64,000 nt of DNA from the NCBI GenBank assembly GCA_963750935.1, contig CAVVSR010000009.1, forward strand, positions 926,019 to 990,018, read 5' to 3'. Below, one piece after another: positions 11,656 to 20,962 of the stretch. Position numbers and translations under genes: made by a program. The stretch is from JACCXG01 sp963750935 (GTDB taxonomy: Bacteria; Acidobacteriota; Vicinamibacteria; Vicinamibacterales; 2-12-FULL-66-21). Under the pieces are notes generated by a model. It worked only from the letters and a program-made list of their open reading frames with translations, did not search any database and had not been told where the DNA came from. Position 1 is the first letter of the stretch. Each line of letters opens with the position of its first letter.

Positions 11656-13032
11656 TCATTCGCACCGGCGGTACACGAACAGGTCGAAGTCATCACGTTG
11701 ATCGCGATTGCTTGTCGGGCGCCGCGACGAAAACGCGATGACGTTCCCGCTTCCGTCAATCGCGGCGGACCCGCTCGGCTCCATCCAACCGGACTGCGGA
11801 TCCTTGCTGAGCTGCGTGATGACTCCGTTTACGCGATTGAACGCGAACACGTCGGAAAGCAGATTGATGTCCAGGTCCCGCGGCGAACAACGGTTGGAGC
11901 AGACGAGGTTCGAGGCGTCGGACTCGAACGCAACGTACTGACCCTTTGCCGAGATCGCCGGACGGCTGCTCGCGCCGTTCGCCGTTACACCGGACGCGTT
12001 CCGGCTGACGAGCGATGTCTTTAACGTGTGTAGGTCGTGCAGGAAAACGTCGGAGGCGTCGTTGTTGTCGTCGGCCACGAAATCGGTGGCGTTGGAGACG
12101 AACGCAACCCAGCGACCATCTGCGCTGATCGCCGGGAGGTAACTCGGACCGTTTGGATCGCCGTGACCCGTTCGGCTGATGCGCTGAGTGGTATCACGCG
12201 CGAGATCGCGAACGAACACATTCCGCAGTTCGCCGCTCGCTTGCAGCGGCAGCGCCTTCAGAATGCGTCGTGCTGGCTGATACTGCTCCTCGTCAAGCCA
12301 GGCACTCGACGTGAACGCGATGAGCTGTCCATCGCCGCTGATGCTTGGCCCGAAACTCGCGCCTTTGGCTGGTTGACGGCCGGTGCTTGTCGTGCTGACG
12401 CGGACGATCGCCCGTGTCGCGACAGTGACCGTGTACACATCGGACCCAGCACCATTGCCATCGGCGCCCGGGACAAGATTCGTGGCGTACGATTGGAACG
12501 CCACGATACGGCCGTCCCCGCTGATCACCGCGCCCGAGCTGTTGCCGTTGCCGCGCTCTCCAGCATCATTCGCGCTGAGAACGATTGTAGTACCAAGCTG
12601 GCGATCACGGAGGACGATCTGCTGCGTCGGATCGTCGCCGCTCCCTGCTATCAACTGGCCGCTCGAGTGGAACGCGAGAAGACGTCCGTCATCACTGATG
12701 GCCGGACCGAAGCTGTCGGCGTTCGACTGACTACCGTCCGGGAGTGCCGACTCGATCGTCAGCTGGCTGGTGCTCATATCGAAGACATAGATGTCGCTGC
12801 GCCCGTTCGTGTCGCCGCGCACGAGCGGTGCATACGACGCGAAAGCCAGGAACCGGCCGTCAGCACTGATGCCGATGGGCGCAAGCTGCGGGGCGCTGTT
12901 CCGGTCGTGCAGCGGAACGACCTGGATCCCACATGTCTCGGGTGCGGCTGCGAGGCGGACTCCGAGCGTCAACGTTGCGGCCAGGGCTGTCGCTCGAATG
13001 AGACAGGTCTTCGCTTCTGCAGCCGAAATCAC
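11656..13032 (-). CDS. Secreted PD40/WD40-like propeller protein
   Basis: A 458-residue protein with a signal peptide (TCLIRATALAATLTLGVRLA, about residues 9-28). The GTG start at 13032 is chosen because it overlaps the stop of the upstream gene (GTGA), so translation is coupled; the longer open frame upstream is shadow. The mature protein is a propeller with about six blades of the form ISADGRWVAFVSNATDF followed by an Asp/Asn-rich loop (DDNNDASDVFLHDL), a spacing seen in calcium-binding PD40 repeats. It has no kinase or enzyme domain. Probable role: periplasmic or surface binding protein working with its HExxH partner. Cysteines near the N- and C-termini could form disulfides. Confidence 0.85.
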   Translation of the reverse strand: MISAAEAKTCLIRATALAATLTLGVRLAAAPETCGIQVVPLHDRNSAPQLAPIGISADGRFLAFASYAPLVRGDTNGRSDIYVFDMSTSQLTIESALPDGSQSNADSFGPAISDDGRLLAFHSSGQLIAGSGDDPTQQIVLRDRQLGTTIVLSANDAGERGNGNSSGAVISGDGRIVAFQSYATNLVPGADGNGAGSDVYTVTVATRAIVRVSTTSTGRQPAKGASFGPSISGDGQLIAFTSSAWLDEEQYQPARRILKALPLQASGELRNVFVRDLARDTTQRISRTGHGDPNGPSYLPAISADGRWVAFVSNATDFVADDNNDASDVFLHDLHTLKTSLVSRNASGVTANGASSRPAISAKGQYVAFESDASNLVCSNRCSPRDLDINLLSDVFAFNRVNGVITQLSKDPQSGWMEPSGSAAIDGSGNVIAFSSRRPTSNRDQRDDFDLFVYRRCE

Positions 13033-13643
13033 TTCTGCGCCATCGCCACTTCTGAAGCGACGGTTTGACCCGAATAGATCGCTCGTCGCGTTTCGTACCT
13101 GCCGTCGGCGGTGCTCCAAACGAGGTGCGGAACGCGACGTGTCAGCTGGCTGACATCGATCCCTTCCAGCCGCTCGACGATGTGTTCCAGCTCGTGTGCG
13201 AGAAGCTCGACGACGCGGTCGAGCTGCGCCAGGTAGAGATCCGCAACGAGTCCTGATCCCCGCCGGTGCACGAGGCGGGTGGTCGCGGCAGCCGTGCGTG
13301 TTTGCCGAAACGGGTGCACGTGCACGGTGAGCGTGCGGTCGCGGCCAATCCGCTGGCATTGCCTGCGGAATGTGGGTGATTGTTCCCACATCGTGCGAAC
13401 CAGCGCCTGATGGCTTGCCGGTACCACGAGGTTGGGTGGCGGCCCTGACGTGGCGGCGCTAGTGTCTGCCTCCGCGTCACTGGGTTCACCCGTATGAACT
13501 GGGACTGAGACCAGAGCCGTATACCCAGTCCGGCCAGCTGATTCCTGGGACTGAGCACGAACTTGTCCGTCGCCGCTCAGGACCAGCACCGCAACACCTG
13601 CAACCACCCATTGATGCACCTGTGATCCACGCAGTCCGACCAT
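13029..13643 (-). CDS. Secreted HExxH metalloprotease-like protein
   Basis: A 204-residue protein with an N-terminal signal peptide (VVAGVAVLVLSGDGQVRAQ). The ATG at 13643 has a G-rich ribosome-binding site (GAGGGGGG) in front. The key motif is LLAHELEHIVE near residue 150: HELEH is a perfect HExxH zinc site followed by Glu, as in small metallopeptidases. A third ligand cannot be assigned with confidence. Its GTGA overlap with the propeller gene makes the two a coupled unit. Family not recognised; protease activity is inferred from the motif only. Confidence 0.75.
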   Translation of the reverse strand: MVGLRGSQVHQWVVAGVAVLVLSGDGQVRAQSQESAGRTGYTALVSVPVHTGEPSDAEADTSAATSGPPPNLVVPASHQALVRTMWEQSPTFRRQCQRIGRDRTLTVHVHPFRQTRTAAATTRLVHRRGSGLVADLYLAQLDRVVELLAHELEHIVERLEGIDVSQLTRRVPHLVWSTADGRYETRRAIYSGQTVASEVAMAQK

Positions 13644-13872
13644 GACAGCCCCCCCTCGGTGCCGTCAGGGTCGCACCGCCGTCCGACTACATCAATGACG
13701 CTGGGCAAAAAGGAAACTCACACGAGGTTCAAATGAAGCTCGCGCCGAGGTAACACGCTAACAAGCTGGTGTCGCAGAACTTCCGGTCTCACTCAAGGCT
13801 TGCCAACTGGATCGGACGCTCGATTTCGAGCGAACCGAATGGTACGCTTCCCGCTCACGTTCGTCTTCCTCA

Positions 13873-16113
13873 ATGCACACGTCAGCCGACCGCGTCCGCT
13901 TCGATCCCTTCGAGCTGGACCTCAGCTCGAGCGAGCTGCGCAAAGGACCGACCCGGCTGAAGGTCCCGTACCAGTCAATCGAAATCCTGAAGGCCCTGCT
14001 GGAGCGGCCCGGCGGGCTGGTCACGCGGGACGAGTTGCGCCAGCGCCTGTGGGCTTCCAACACGGTCGTGGACTTCGAGCACGGTCTGAACGCGGCAATC
14101 CGTCGGCTCCGAGAAGCTCTCGGTGATTCGGCCGACAGTCCCAGGTTCGTGGAGACATTGCCGAAACGGGGTTACCGGTTCATCGCCGAGATTGACACGA
14201 CGCCGGCACCGGCACGAGCAACCCCCGACCCGGACGGCGAGGCGGCGAACCGGTCGCTGCCGATCGCCGAGGCGTCAGCAGATCGCTTCAAAGCGCCGGC
14301 AGCGGCAGCCAACGAATCGAGTCAACGATCGCAGCGAGCCTGGACGTGGCGTCTGGGGCTGGCCGCGTCGGCCGTTGTCATCATCGGTATTGCAGTCTGG
14401 ATGAACGCCCGGCCTCAGCGACTGGACTCGGTGCGGCGGCAGGCACAAGTCCAGGTCGTTCCGATTACCAGTAACCGGGGGCTCGAAGTTGACCCGTCCC
14501 TCTCGCCAGACGGCAATCAAGTGGCGTTCGCATGGGAAGGTGAATCGGGCGATGACCTCGACATCTATGTCAAGTTGGTGGATGGCGCAACGCTGGTCCA
14601 ACTGACGAAGCACCGGGGCACGGAGCGGGCGCCCGTCTGGTCGCCGGATGGGCGTCGAATAGCGTTCCTCCGGGAAGTGGGTTTTGCACGGTCGGCTGTC
14701 GTGGTCGTGCCGGCACTCCCCGGAGGCCACGAACGGCACTTGACGGAGATTGCGGCGATCCCCGTCAGGGATCCCTCCTTGGCTGCGAACTGGTTGGCGT
14801 GGGCGCCAAATGGCGAGGCGCTGGTGTTTGCGGACGAGGAATCACCTGCGAGTGGCTTCCGGATCTTCATGTGTTCGGTGGAGACCTGCGAGCGGCAGCA
14901 ACTCACGCACCCGGAGGCCACGTTTGGCGACATCGCGCCGGCCCTTTCTCCAGATGGTCACCGGCTCGCATTCGTGCGGCGCGGTTCCGGCGCGGAAACG
15001 GGGCAGGTATTCGTCCAGGACCTGGCTGGAGCGCGGCCAGTCGGAGAGCCGCGTGCGGTGACGAGCGATCAACGTGTGTCGAACGTGACGTGGACCCACG
15101 ACGGCAAGAGCCTGATCTACGACACGGCAAGGTCCGGGCTTTGGCGCGTCGCACTCGATGGCGGCGAACCCGAGCCAATCCTGACGAATGCCCGCGCATC
15201 GCGGCCGGCAATCGACCGGAACGGCAGACGCCTCGTCTTCCAGCTCACGACCACAGACATGAACATCTGGAGAATGCGCGAACCAGCTCACGACGCGACC
15301 CGGTCCGAAAGCGCTCACCAGCCCTTGATCAGTTCGACGTTCTTCGACACCTCGCCGCAGTTTTCCTCCGACGGAAGCCGGATTACGTTCATTTCGTTTC
15401 GAACGGGCGCGCCTGAGGTCTGGATCGCGAGAAGCGACGGGGCCGATCAGATACGGCTGACCACCATCGGTGGCCCGGCTGTTGGCAGTCCGCGATGGAG
15501 TCCAGCCGGCGACGAGATCGCATTCGACACGACCCGCAACGGCGGATACAACATCTCCGTTGTCAACGTGCACGACGGCCGGATCCGCGACATCACCAAC
15601 GATCGCTCGACCAACCTCAGACCGAGCTGGTCACGAGACGGTCAATGGATCTATTTTTCGTCCGGCCGTTCGGGTGAGCGCCAGCTCTGGAAAGCAAGGT
15701 CCTCAGGCGGTGCGGCGATGCCAATTACCAAGAACGGCGGTTTTGAAGCCTTCGAATCTCCGGACGGAAAACACCTCTACTACGTCAGGACTGACGTCAC
15801 CAAACCGGAAAACATCGGGATATGGCAGGTTCCGGTCGACGGCGGCGCCGAAGTCCGCCTGGTCGATCAGGGGGTGCGAGGGACCTTCGCCGTCACGAAG
15901 AACGGCATCGTCATCGTCGATCTCTTCGCGAAACCCGCGACCATCAGCTTCTACAGCTTCGCCAGCCGCCGATTGGACCGGATTGGCCAGTTGCCCGCCG
16001 GTTCGAGGATAGCGCCGTCCAAGATTGCCGTCTCGCCCGACGGGAAATGGATCTTGTACGTCCAGTATGACCAGTGGGGCAGTGACATTCAGATGATCGA
16101 GGGATCGTGGTAG
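13873..16113 (+). CDS. Membrane winged-helix transcriptional regulator with PD40 propeller
   Basis: A 746-residue one-component regulator of CadC topology. Residues about 8-102 are an OmpR/PhoB-type winged helix (FDPFELDLSSSELRKG, LVTRDELRQRLW, VDFEHGLNAAIRRLREAL, ETLPKRGYRFIAEI). A Pro/Ala-rich linker leads to one TM helix at about 160-178 (LAASAVVIIGIAVWM). The remainder is a PD40/TolB-type propeller with blades such as WSPDGRRIAF and LSPDGHRLAF. It would sense an envelope signal and bind DNA directly, with no phosphorylation. Its propeller is of the kind found in the neighbouring kinases. Target genes are unknown. Confidence 0.93.
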   Translation: MHTSADRVRFDPFELDLSSSELRKGPTRLKVPYQSIEILKALLERPGGLVTRDELRQRLWASNTVVDFEHGLNAAIRRLREALGDSADSPRFVETLPKRGYRFIAEIDTTPAPARATPDPDGEAANRSLPIAEASADRFKAPAAAANESSQRSQRAWTWRLGLAASAVVIIGIAVWMNARPQRLDSVRRQAQVQVVPITSNRGLEVDPSLSPDGNQVAFAWEGESGDDLDIYVKLVDGATLVQLTKHRGTERAPVWSPDGRRIAFLREVGFARSAVVVVPALPGGHERHLTEIAAIPVRDPSLAANWLAWAPNGEALVFADEESPASGFRIFMCSVETCERQQLTHPEATFGDIAPALSPDGHRLAFVRRGSGAETGQVFVQDLAGARPVGEPRAVTSDQRVSNVTWTHDGKSLIYDTARSGLWRVALDGGEPEPILTNARASRPAIDRNGRRLVFQLTTTDMNIWRMREPAHDATRSESAHQPLISSTFFDTSPQFSSDGSRITFISFRTGAPEVWIARSDGADQIRLTTIGGPAVGSPRWSPAGDEIAFDTTRNGGYNISVVNVHDGRIRDITNDRSTNLRPSWSRDGQWIYFSSGRSGERQLWKARSSGGAAMPITKNGGFEAFESPDGKHLYYVRTDVTKPENIGIWQVPVDGGAEVRLVDQGVRGTFAVTKNGIVIVDLFAKPATISFYSFASRRLDRIGQLPAGSRIAPSKIAVSPDGKWILYVQYDQWGSDIQMIEGSW

Positions 16114-16120
16114 CGAAGCG

Positions 16121-16192
16121 CTACTCGTAACGCAGCGCCACCCTCGGATCGACCCGTGCGGCTTGCCATGCAGGTCTGGCGATCACCGTGCC
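16121..16192 (-). pseudogene. C-terminal remnant of an ADOP/MacB-type permease
   Basis: On the minus strand these bases read PAWQAARVDPRVALRYE then a stop (TAG at 16121-16123), the characteristic last residues of acidobacterial duplicated orphan permeases (FtsX/MacB superfamily, usual ending AARVDPMVALRYE). An in-frame stop lies just upstream at 16193-16195, so only 23 codons survive. It sits between a regulator and a kinase, positions where ADOP genes are common in this phylum. Confidence 0.75.
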
Positions 16193-16256
16193 CGGCGGAA
16201 GTCAGGCGAGAGGGTTCCGGTCTACACGCCACCGTTGCACGTGGATCGTCAGCGAG

Positions 16257-18929
16257 CTATCGTGGCCGACCCGGCCTCCAGTTCACCAGGACGTGAAAGC
16301 CCGGCGGCGCGGTCGTTCTATTCACCGGCTTCATCATCAGGAATCGACCGTCGGCCGCCACGTCGTATACCGAGGCCAGAAACGGACGATGCGTGATTGG
16401 ACTCTCGAAAGCTGCGACAGCCGTCGAAAAGTCCAGGACCGGCCCCGGGGCGATGCGGACAGCCATCATGTGTCGTCCCGACAAGTAGAACAGCTCGCGG
16501 CCATCTTTCGACCAGATGGGGTCGGTTCCGCCATTCGGCGAAATGCGTTCGGCGTTGCCGGAACCCGCGAAAGGGCGGACCCAAACCTCCAGGCGGCCTG
16601 TCGCATTCGACGTGTAGGCCAGCCAGCGTCCGTCGGGGGAAAGCGACGCGCCGGCGAGTCCTTCGGTGAACCGCGTATTCACGATCGACGTGTGAGGCCC
16701 ATCGCCCCCCACAGGCAAGGTCACGATGTCCCAGTCCGTTTGCGTATAGGTGGCCACACCAGCAATCAAAACATCGCCGGCTGCAGACCATCCAAAGGGG
16801 TGGTAGTGCCCCGGCGGAGAGACGACTTTCGGAGCGTTCCCTGCCCCGTCAGCGGCCACCGAGAGCAACCGCAAAGGTACGCCCGCGGTCTCGTACACCA
16901 GCCGGTTGCCGTCAGGCGCCCACAGCAGCGATTCGGCGAGACCATCTGTCGTCAGCTTGACGGGAGGCCTCCCGAATAGATCGTAGACCCAGAGGTCTCC
17001 GCCAACCGTCAGGGCCAGCTTGCGGCTGTTTGGAGAGAGTCGAAGGTTGCCTGCGTTTTCCAACGGTTCCGGTACGACCGCGCCCACCTCGCGGCCGTTT
17101 CGATCGATCCAGACCAGATGGACGAGCTCGGACTCCTGATGGCGGTACACGAGCACGCCGGTCTCGGACGCGGACACATGTGCGTATCTCAGCCCTGGCG
17201 CGGGACTTACCGCGACCCGATCCGCGATGGCAACCGCTTCGCCGCTCAACTTCAGCGTCACATGATCGAACCCCTGCGCCAGCAGCGTGGCCCCCCGCTG
17301 AAAGAGCAGCAACCCGGGTCCGTCCGCTCCGGCGGGAACGTAGATGGGGCCCGATCGTGTCGGGACCAGCCGCGTAGCGTCCTGCGCCTCAGGCTTCACG
17401 TCCAACGAGCCGGCGTAGATGCCGCTCGCATCCGTCGTTGGAGTCGCCCTCAGGTACAGGAACCTCCGGCCACCGGGAAGGAGCGTTGGAAGGAAGTGCC
17501 CGATTTCGCCGCGCGTCTCGTCGACATGGGTGACGGCCTCCGGTGTCACCCCCTTCGCGGATATCCGCCTCAACCCGCCGCGCCCGCTTAACAGGATCAC
17601 GTCCTGCCTGTTCCATGCCCCGATGGCGCCCATTCCCGGACCGTCGACGAGTGTCTGCACCGTTCCCGTCGTCACGTCCATATTCATGAGGCGGGCGTCG
17701 GCCTGAAACGCGAGCGATCTGCTGTCCGGCGACCATACGGGCCGCTGGGTTGGGGGCATCGACTTCTGCGGCTCGAACAGACGACGTGACCGCCCGGTCT
17801 CGAACGAATGCAGCCACAAGCTCGGCGACGAGACGCCGTCGCGTCGAGAGGCGATGAAGGCCACGCTCCGACCGTCCGGCGAGACGACCGGAATATCCGG
17901 CGTCATCCCATCCGGCGCCGCAACCTCGAATCGCAGCGCCGGCGAATCCGGAACGGACCCGCGTGACGGGATCATGACCGCCGCAACCGCCAGGAGCAGC
18001 GCGACGACGGCGGCCCCAGGCCATAGCCATCGGACCGCGCCGTCGGAGCGCGCCTTCTTGACTGGATCATCGAGGAGGAGACGGGCATCGGCGATCGCGT
18101 GCAGCCGGCGTCCGGGATCCTTCTGCAGGCAGCCGCGGAGCAGGCGGCGCTCGCGCTCGGGCACGCGATTCCAGTCGGGATCTTCCTTGATGACGGCGGC
18201 CAGCGTGTCGGTCGTCGTATCTCCCGTAAACGGCCGGCGTCCGGTGAGCATCTCGTACAGCACGACCCCGAACGCCCAGATGTCGGTCCGATGGTCGAGA
18301 GGCTCACCTCGCGCCTGCTCGGGGCTCATATACGCAGGCGTACCGAGCACGACGCCCGCCCTCGTTGCGCCAGGGGCCACCAATCGAGTAGTCAGTCCGA
18401 CGTCAGCGGTCGCCGCTGGCTCGAGTGCCTTCGCCAGTCCGAAGTCGAGGACCTTGACCGTGCCTGCCGGCGTGACCTTGATGTTGGCCGGCTTGAGATC
18501 GCGGTGGATGATGCCGTTCTGGTGAGCTGCCTGGAGGGCACTGGCAATCTGGTCGGCAATTGCAAGGGCGGATTCTTCGTTCAGCGGACCATCCCGCAGG
18601 CGATCCGCCAGGGTCTGTCCTTCCACCAGTTCCATGACGAGGCCCGACATGCCGTCGGCTTCCTCGAACTCGTGGATCGCCGCGATGTGTGGGTGATTCA
18701 GCGCCGCCAGCAGGCGGGCCTCGCGCGTCAACCGCGCCAGCCGGTCCGGGTCGGAGGAGACATCGCTGGAGAGCATCTTCACCGCGACGTCGCGATCCAG
18801 TCGCGTGTCGCGTGCGCGATAGACCTCACCCATGCCGCCTGCGCCGAGGAGATCCTGAAGAACGTATGGACCGAACTGTCGGCCCGTTGGGGATGCGCGC
18901 GGCGAAGCCTTTTCCGGTTCGGGTGCCAT
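16257..18929 (-). CDS. Membrane Ser/Thr protein kinase with PD40 propeller
   Basis: An 890-residue kinase starting at ATG 18929, with a 17-residue N-terminal tail before the domain. Visible: GAGGMGEVYRARD, VAVK, IIHRDLKPAN, DFGLAK, an activation segment ending in GTPAYMSPEQARG, and HRTDIWAFG. A TM helix (LWPGAAVVALLLAVAAVMI) lies near residues 305-325. The C-terminal 550 residues form a PD40-type propeller (VSPDGRSVAF, WSPDSRSLAF, LSPDGRWLAY, WSKDGRELFYLSG). A TATAAT -10 box at 18959-18964 (minus strand) lies 29 nt upstream. Divergent from the sulfatase at 19088, whose expression it may share. Confidence 0.95.
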   Translation of the reverse strand: MAPEPEKASPRASPTGRQFGPYVLQDLLGAGGMGEVYRARDTRLDRDVAVKMLSSDVSSDPDRLARLTREARLLAALNHPHIAAIHEFEEADGMSGLVMELVEGQTLADRLRDGPLNEESALAIADQIASALQAAHQNGIIHRDLKPANIKVTPAGTVKVLDFGLAKALEPAATADVGLTTRLVAPGATRAGVVLGTPAYMSPEQARGEPLDHRTDIWAFGVVLYEMLTGRRPFTGDTTTDTLAAVIKEDPDWNRVPERERRLLRGCLQKDPGRRLHAIADARLLLDDPVKKARSDGAVRWLWPGAAVVALLLAVAAVMIPSRGSVPDSPALRFEVAAPDGMTPDIPVVSPDGRSVAFIASRRDGVSSPSLWLHSFETGRSRRLFEPQKSMPPTQRPVWSPDSRSLAFQADARLMNMDVTTGTVQTLVDGPGMGAIGAWNRQDVILLSGRGGLRRISAKGVTPEAVTHVDETRGEIGHFLPTLLPGGRRFLYLRATPTTDASGIYAGSLDVKPEAQDATRLVPTRSGPIYVPAGADGPGLLLFQRGATLLAQGFDHVTLKLSGEAVAIADRVAVSPAPGLRYAHVSASETGVLVYRHQESELVHLVWIDRNGREVGAVVPEPLENAGNLRLSPNSRKLALTVGGDLWVYDLFGRPPVKLTTDGLAESLLWAPDGNRLVYETAGVPLRLLSVAADGAGNAPKVVSPPGHYHPFGWSAAGDVLIAGVATYTQTDWDIVTLPVGGDGPHTSIVNTRFTEGLAGASLSPDGRWLAYTSNATGRLEVWVRPFAGSGNAERISPNGGTDPIWSKDGRELFYLSGRHMMAVRIAPGPVLDFSTAVAAFESPITHRPFLASVYDVAADGRFLMMKPVNRTTAPPGFHVLVNWRPGRPR

Positions 18930-18958
18930 GAACTACGCGCCGGAGACGTGGAGCCGAA

Positions 18959-18964
18959 ATTATA
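18959..18964 (-). promoter_or_regulatory. -10 element of the kinase at 16257-18929
   Basis: A perfect TATAAT on the minus strand, 29 nt before the ATG. No clear -35 is visible. Confidence 0.45.
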
Positions 18965-19087
18965 ACGTCGCGACGCGCGGCCTACTGACGGCCTGCATGT
19001 TAGTGACGCCAGTTACTGACGAGCTGAAGGCTGTGCGACGCGCAGGCCGCCCGGCGCTATCATCTTGCAGCGCACCAGGAGGATCGA

Positions 19088-20494
19088 ATGTCTCGCTCAG
19101 CACCGTGGCTCGCGCTTCTCGTTGCGATCTCGGCAGTGGGCGCTGTCGGCGATGATGCCCCGTCAGCCCAGCGTCGGCAGCCGAACATCGTGATGATCGT
19201 CGGCGACGACATGGGGTACGCCGACATCGGCGTGCATGGCAGCAAGGACATCCCCACGCCGAACATCGACGCGCTGGCGAGAGCCGGGATTCGATTCACC
19301 GACGGCTACGTCACCGGCCCCCACTGCAGCCCGACCAGAGCCGCCCTGCTGACAGGCCGCTACCAGCAGCGATTCGGGCATGAGTCGAACTTCGGTTATG
19401 CCGTGCCGAACGGTGGTTTGCCGGCGAGCGAGACGACCATGGCCGATCGGCTCAAGGCCGCGGGATACCGCACCGCGTTGTTCGGCAAGTGGCATCTGGG
19501 ATTCACCGAGCGGCTGCATCCCATGTCTCGCGGCTTCGACGAGTTCTACGGCTTTCTCGGCGGCGACCACTCCTATTTCGAATCAACGCCGACCGACAAG
19601 AATCCGCTCTACGAGGGGCGCACGCCAGTGGCCGCGAGCGGCTACCTGACCGATGTGCTGACCGACCGCGCCGTGGCCTTCATCAAGCGCGAGAAGTCAC
19701 GCCCCTTCTTCCTCTATCTCTCGTACAACGCTGTCCATACGCCGATGCAGGCGCCCGAGAAGTACCTGGCGAGATTCAAGGGAATCGCCGACGAACAGCG
19801 CCGCAGCTACGCGGCGATGATGTCGGCGATGGACGACGGCATCGGCCGCACGCTGGCCGCGCTGCGCGCCGAGGGCCTGGAAGAGAACACGCTGATCCTT
19901 TTCTTCAGCGACAACGGCGGTCCGACGATGGCCGGGACGACGATCAACGGAGCGACCAACACGCCGTTGCGCGGATCGAAGCGTCAGACGTGGGAGGGCG
20001 GCATTCGCGTGCCTTTCATGATTCGCTGGAAGGGGCGGCTTCCGGAGGGGAAGATCGATTCCCGTCCCATCGTGCAGATCGACGTGCTCCCGACCGCGCT
20101 GGCGGCCGCAGGCGTCGAGCCGACCGCCGACTGGAAGCTCGACGGCGTCAACCTGCTCCCATACCTGAGCGGCAAGCAGCAAGGCTCACCCCACGACGCG
20201 TTGTACTGGCGGATGTTCGGGCACATGGCGATCCGCAAAGGGACGTGGAAGCTGGTGAAGACGATGGAAGGTCCGCTGCTCGCTACGGACACCGCCAATC
20301 CGGATCTGTCCGGCGCGCAGCTCTTCAACCTCGCGGACGATATCGGCGAGCAGCACGATCTTGCGGCGACGCATGCCGGGAAGGTCAAAGAGCTGGCGGA
20401 TGACTGGCTGCGCTGGAGCAGGGAGATGGCGAAGCCGTTATGGGTGCCCGAAGGGGGCGGGCGCGGGCGAAGCGGTCGGGGTGCAGAGCGCTGA
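19088..20494 (+). CDS. Type I sulfatase (arylsulfatase family), secreted
   Basis: A 468-residue enzyme hydrolysing sulfate esters, probably of polysaccharides. AGGAGG at 19077-19082 precedes the ATG and a signal peptide follows (WLALLVAISAVGAVG). IVMIVGDDMGYADIG supplies the metal-binding Asp pair; HCSPTRAALLTGRY is the formylglycine motif CxPxR with Cys near residue 80; GKWHLG is the conserved Lys/His; FFSDNGG is the second metal site. Everything needed for catalysis is present, but a formylglycine-generating enzyme would have to act on it. The last 14 residues are Gly/Arg-rich and run into the antisense tail of a decayed gene (see 20498-20828), so the C-terminus was probably extended recently. 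Confidence 0.93.
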   Translation: MSRSAPWLALLVAISAVGAVGDDAPSAQRRQPNIVMIVGDDMGYADIGVHGSKDIPTPNIDALARAGIRFTDGYVTGPHCSPTRAALLTGRYQQRFGHESNFGYAVPNGGLPASETTMADRLKAAGYRTALFGKWHLGFTERLHPMSRGFDEFYGFLGGDHSYFESTPTDKNPLYEGRTPVAASGYLTDVLTDRAVAFIKREKSRPFFLYLSYNAVHTPMQAPEKYLARFKGIADEQRRSYAAMMSAMDDGIGRTLAALRAEGLEENTLILFFSDNGGPTMAGTTINGATNTPLRGSKRQTWEGGIRVPFMIRWKGRLPEGKIDSRPIVQIDVLPTALAAAGVEPTADWKLDGVNLLPYLSGKQQGSPHDALYWRMFGHMAIRKGTWKLVKTMEGPLLATDTANPDLSGAQLFNLADDIGEQHDLAATHAGKVKELADDWLRWSREMAKPLWVPEGGGRGRSGRGAER

Positions 20495-20505
20495 CGATCA
20501 GCGCC
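20487..20505. terminator. Hairpin containing the sulfatase stop codon
   Basis: Perfect 7-bp stem GCGCTGA/TCAGCGC (20488-20494 and 20498-20504) with loop CGA. The TGA of the sulfatase forms the end of one arm and the TGA of the minus-strand remnant the other. Part of a ~60-bp sequence also present at 33766-33830. No U-tract. Confidence 0.45.
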
Positions 20506-20828
20506 CGGCCGGCAGCCGTGAACTACCTTCCGAACGCATGGGCCCCGCGCACCTTCGGGCGGCGTGACGACTGAGTCGTCTGCACCCGCCGAGGCGGCTG
20601 GCGCGAGTGCCGCAGCCGGCGGCGCCACGTCCACCGGCGCGACGAACCGGTACCCACGACGGGGCAACGTCTCGACATAGCGTGGGCGTCGGCAGAATCG
20701 TCGAGGGCCTCACGAAGACGCCGCACCGCCGCGATCAATCCTGCCTCGAAGTCCACGGGCGTGTCGGGCCGCTCGGGAAGCGGCGCGTGGCCGCGTTCTG
20801 TCTCCGCCCGCAACCCCTCCGGATTCAT
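20498..20828 (-). pseudogene. Remnant of a winged-helix propeller regulator
   Basis: The minus strand reads VDFEAGLIAAVRRLREALDD, then, after loss of one C in a C-run near 20681, YVETLPRRGYRFVAPVDV: the second half of the same winged helix as in the regulator at 13873. The first half of the domain is not recognisable. The last bases before TGA (20498-20500) read SRLPAGR, matching the end of the propeller kinase at 33801 (SRLPAER). So both ends of a gene survive while TM and propeller have been deleted. The remaining 330 bp cannot make a working regulator. Confidence 0.65.
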
Positions 20829-20962
20829 CGGGTTGCGATGTTAAATCTCCCCGCCAACTACCGCACGTTCCTCCGCGCGAACTAAACTCCAACTTCGAAG
20901 CCTCAACTACACTCTCTTGTCCTCCCGGGCATCGCGATTGTGTATTCTTCGCTCCTCCTCTG

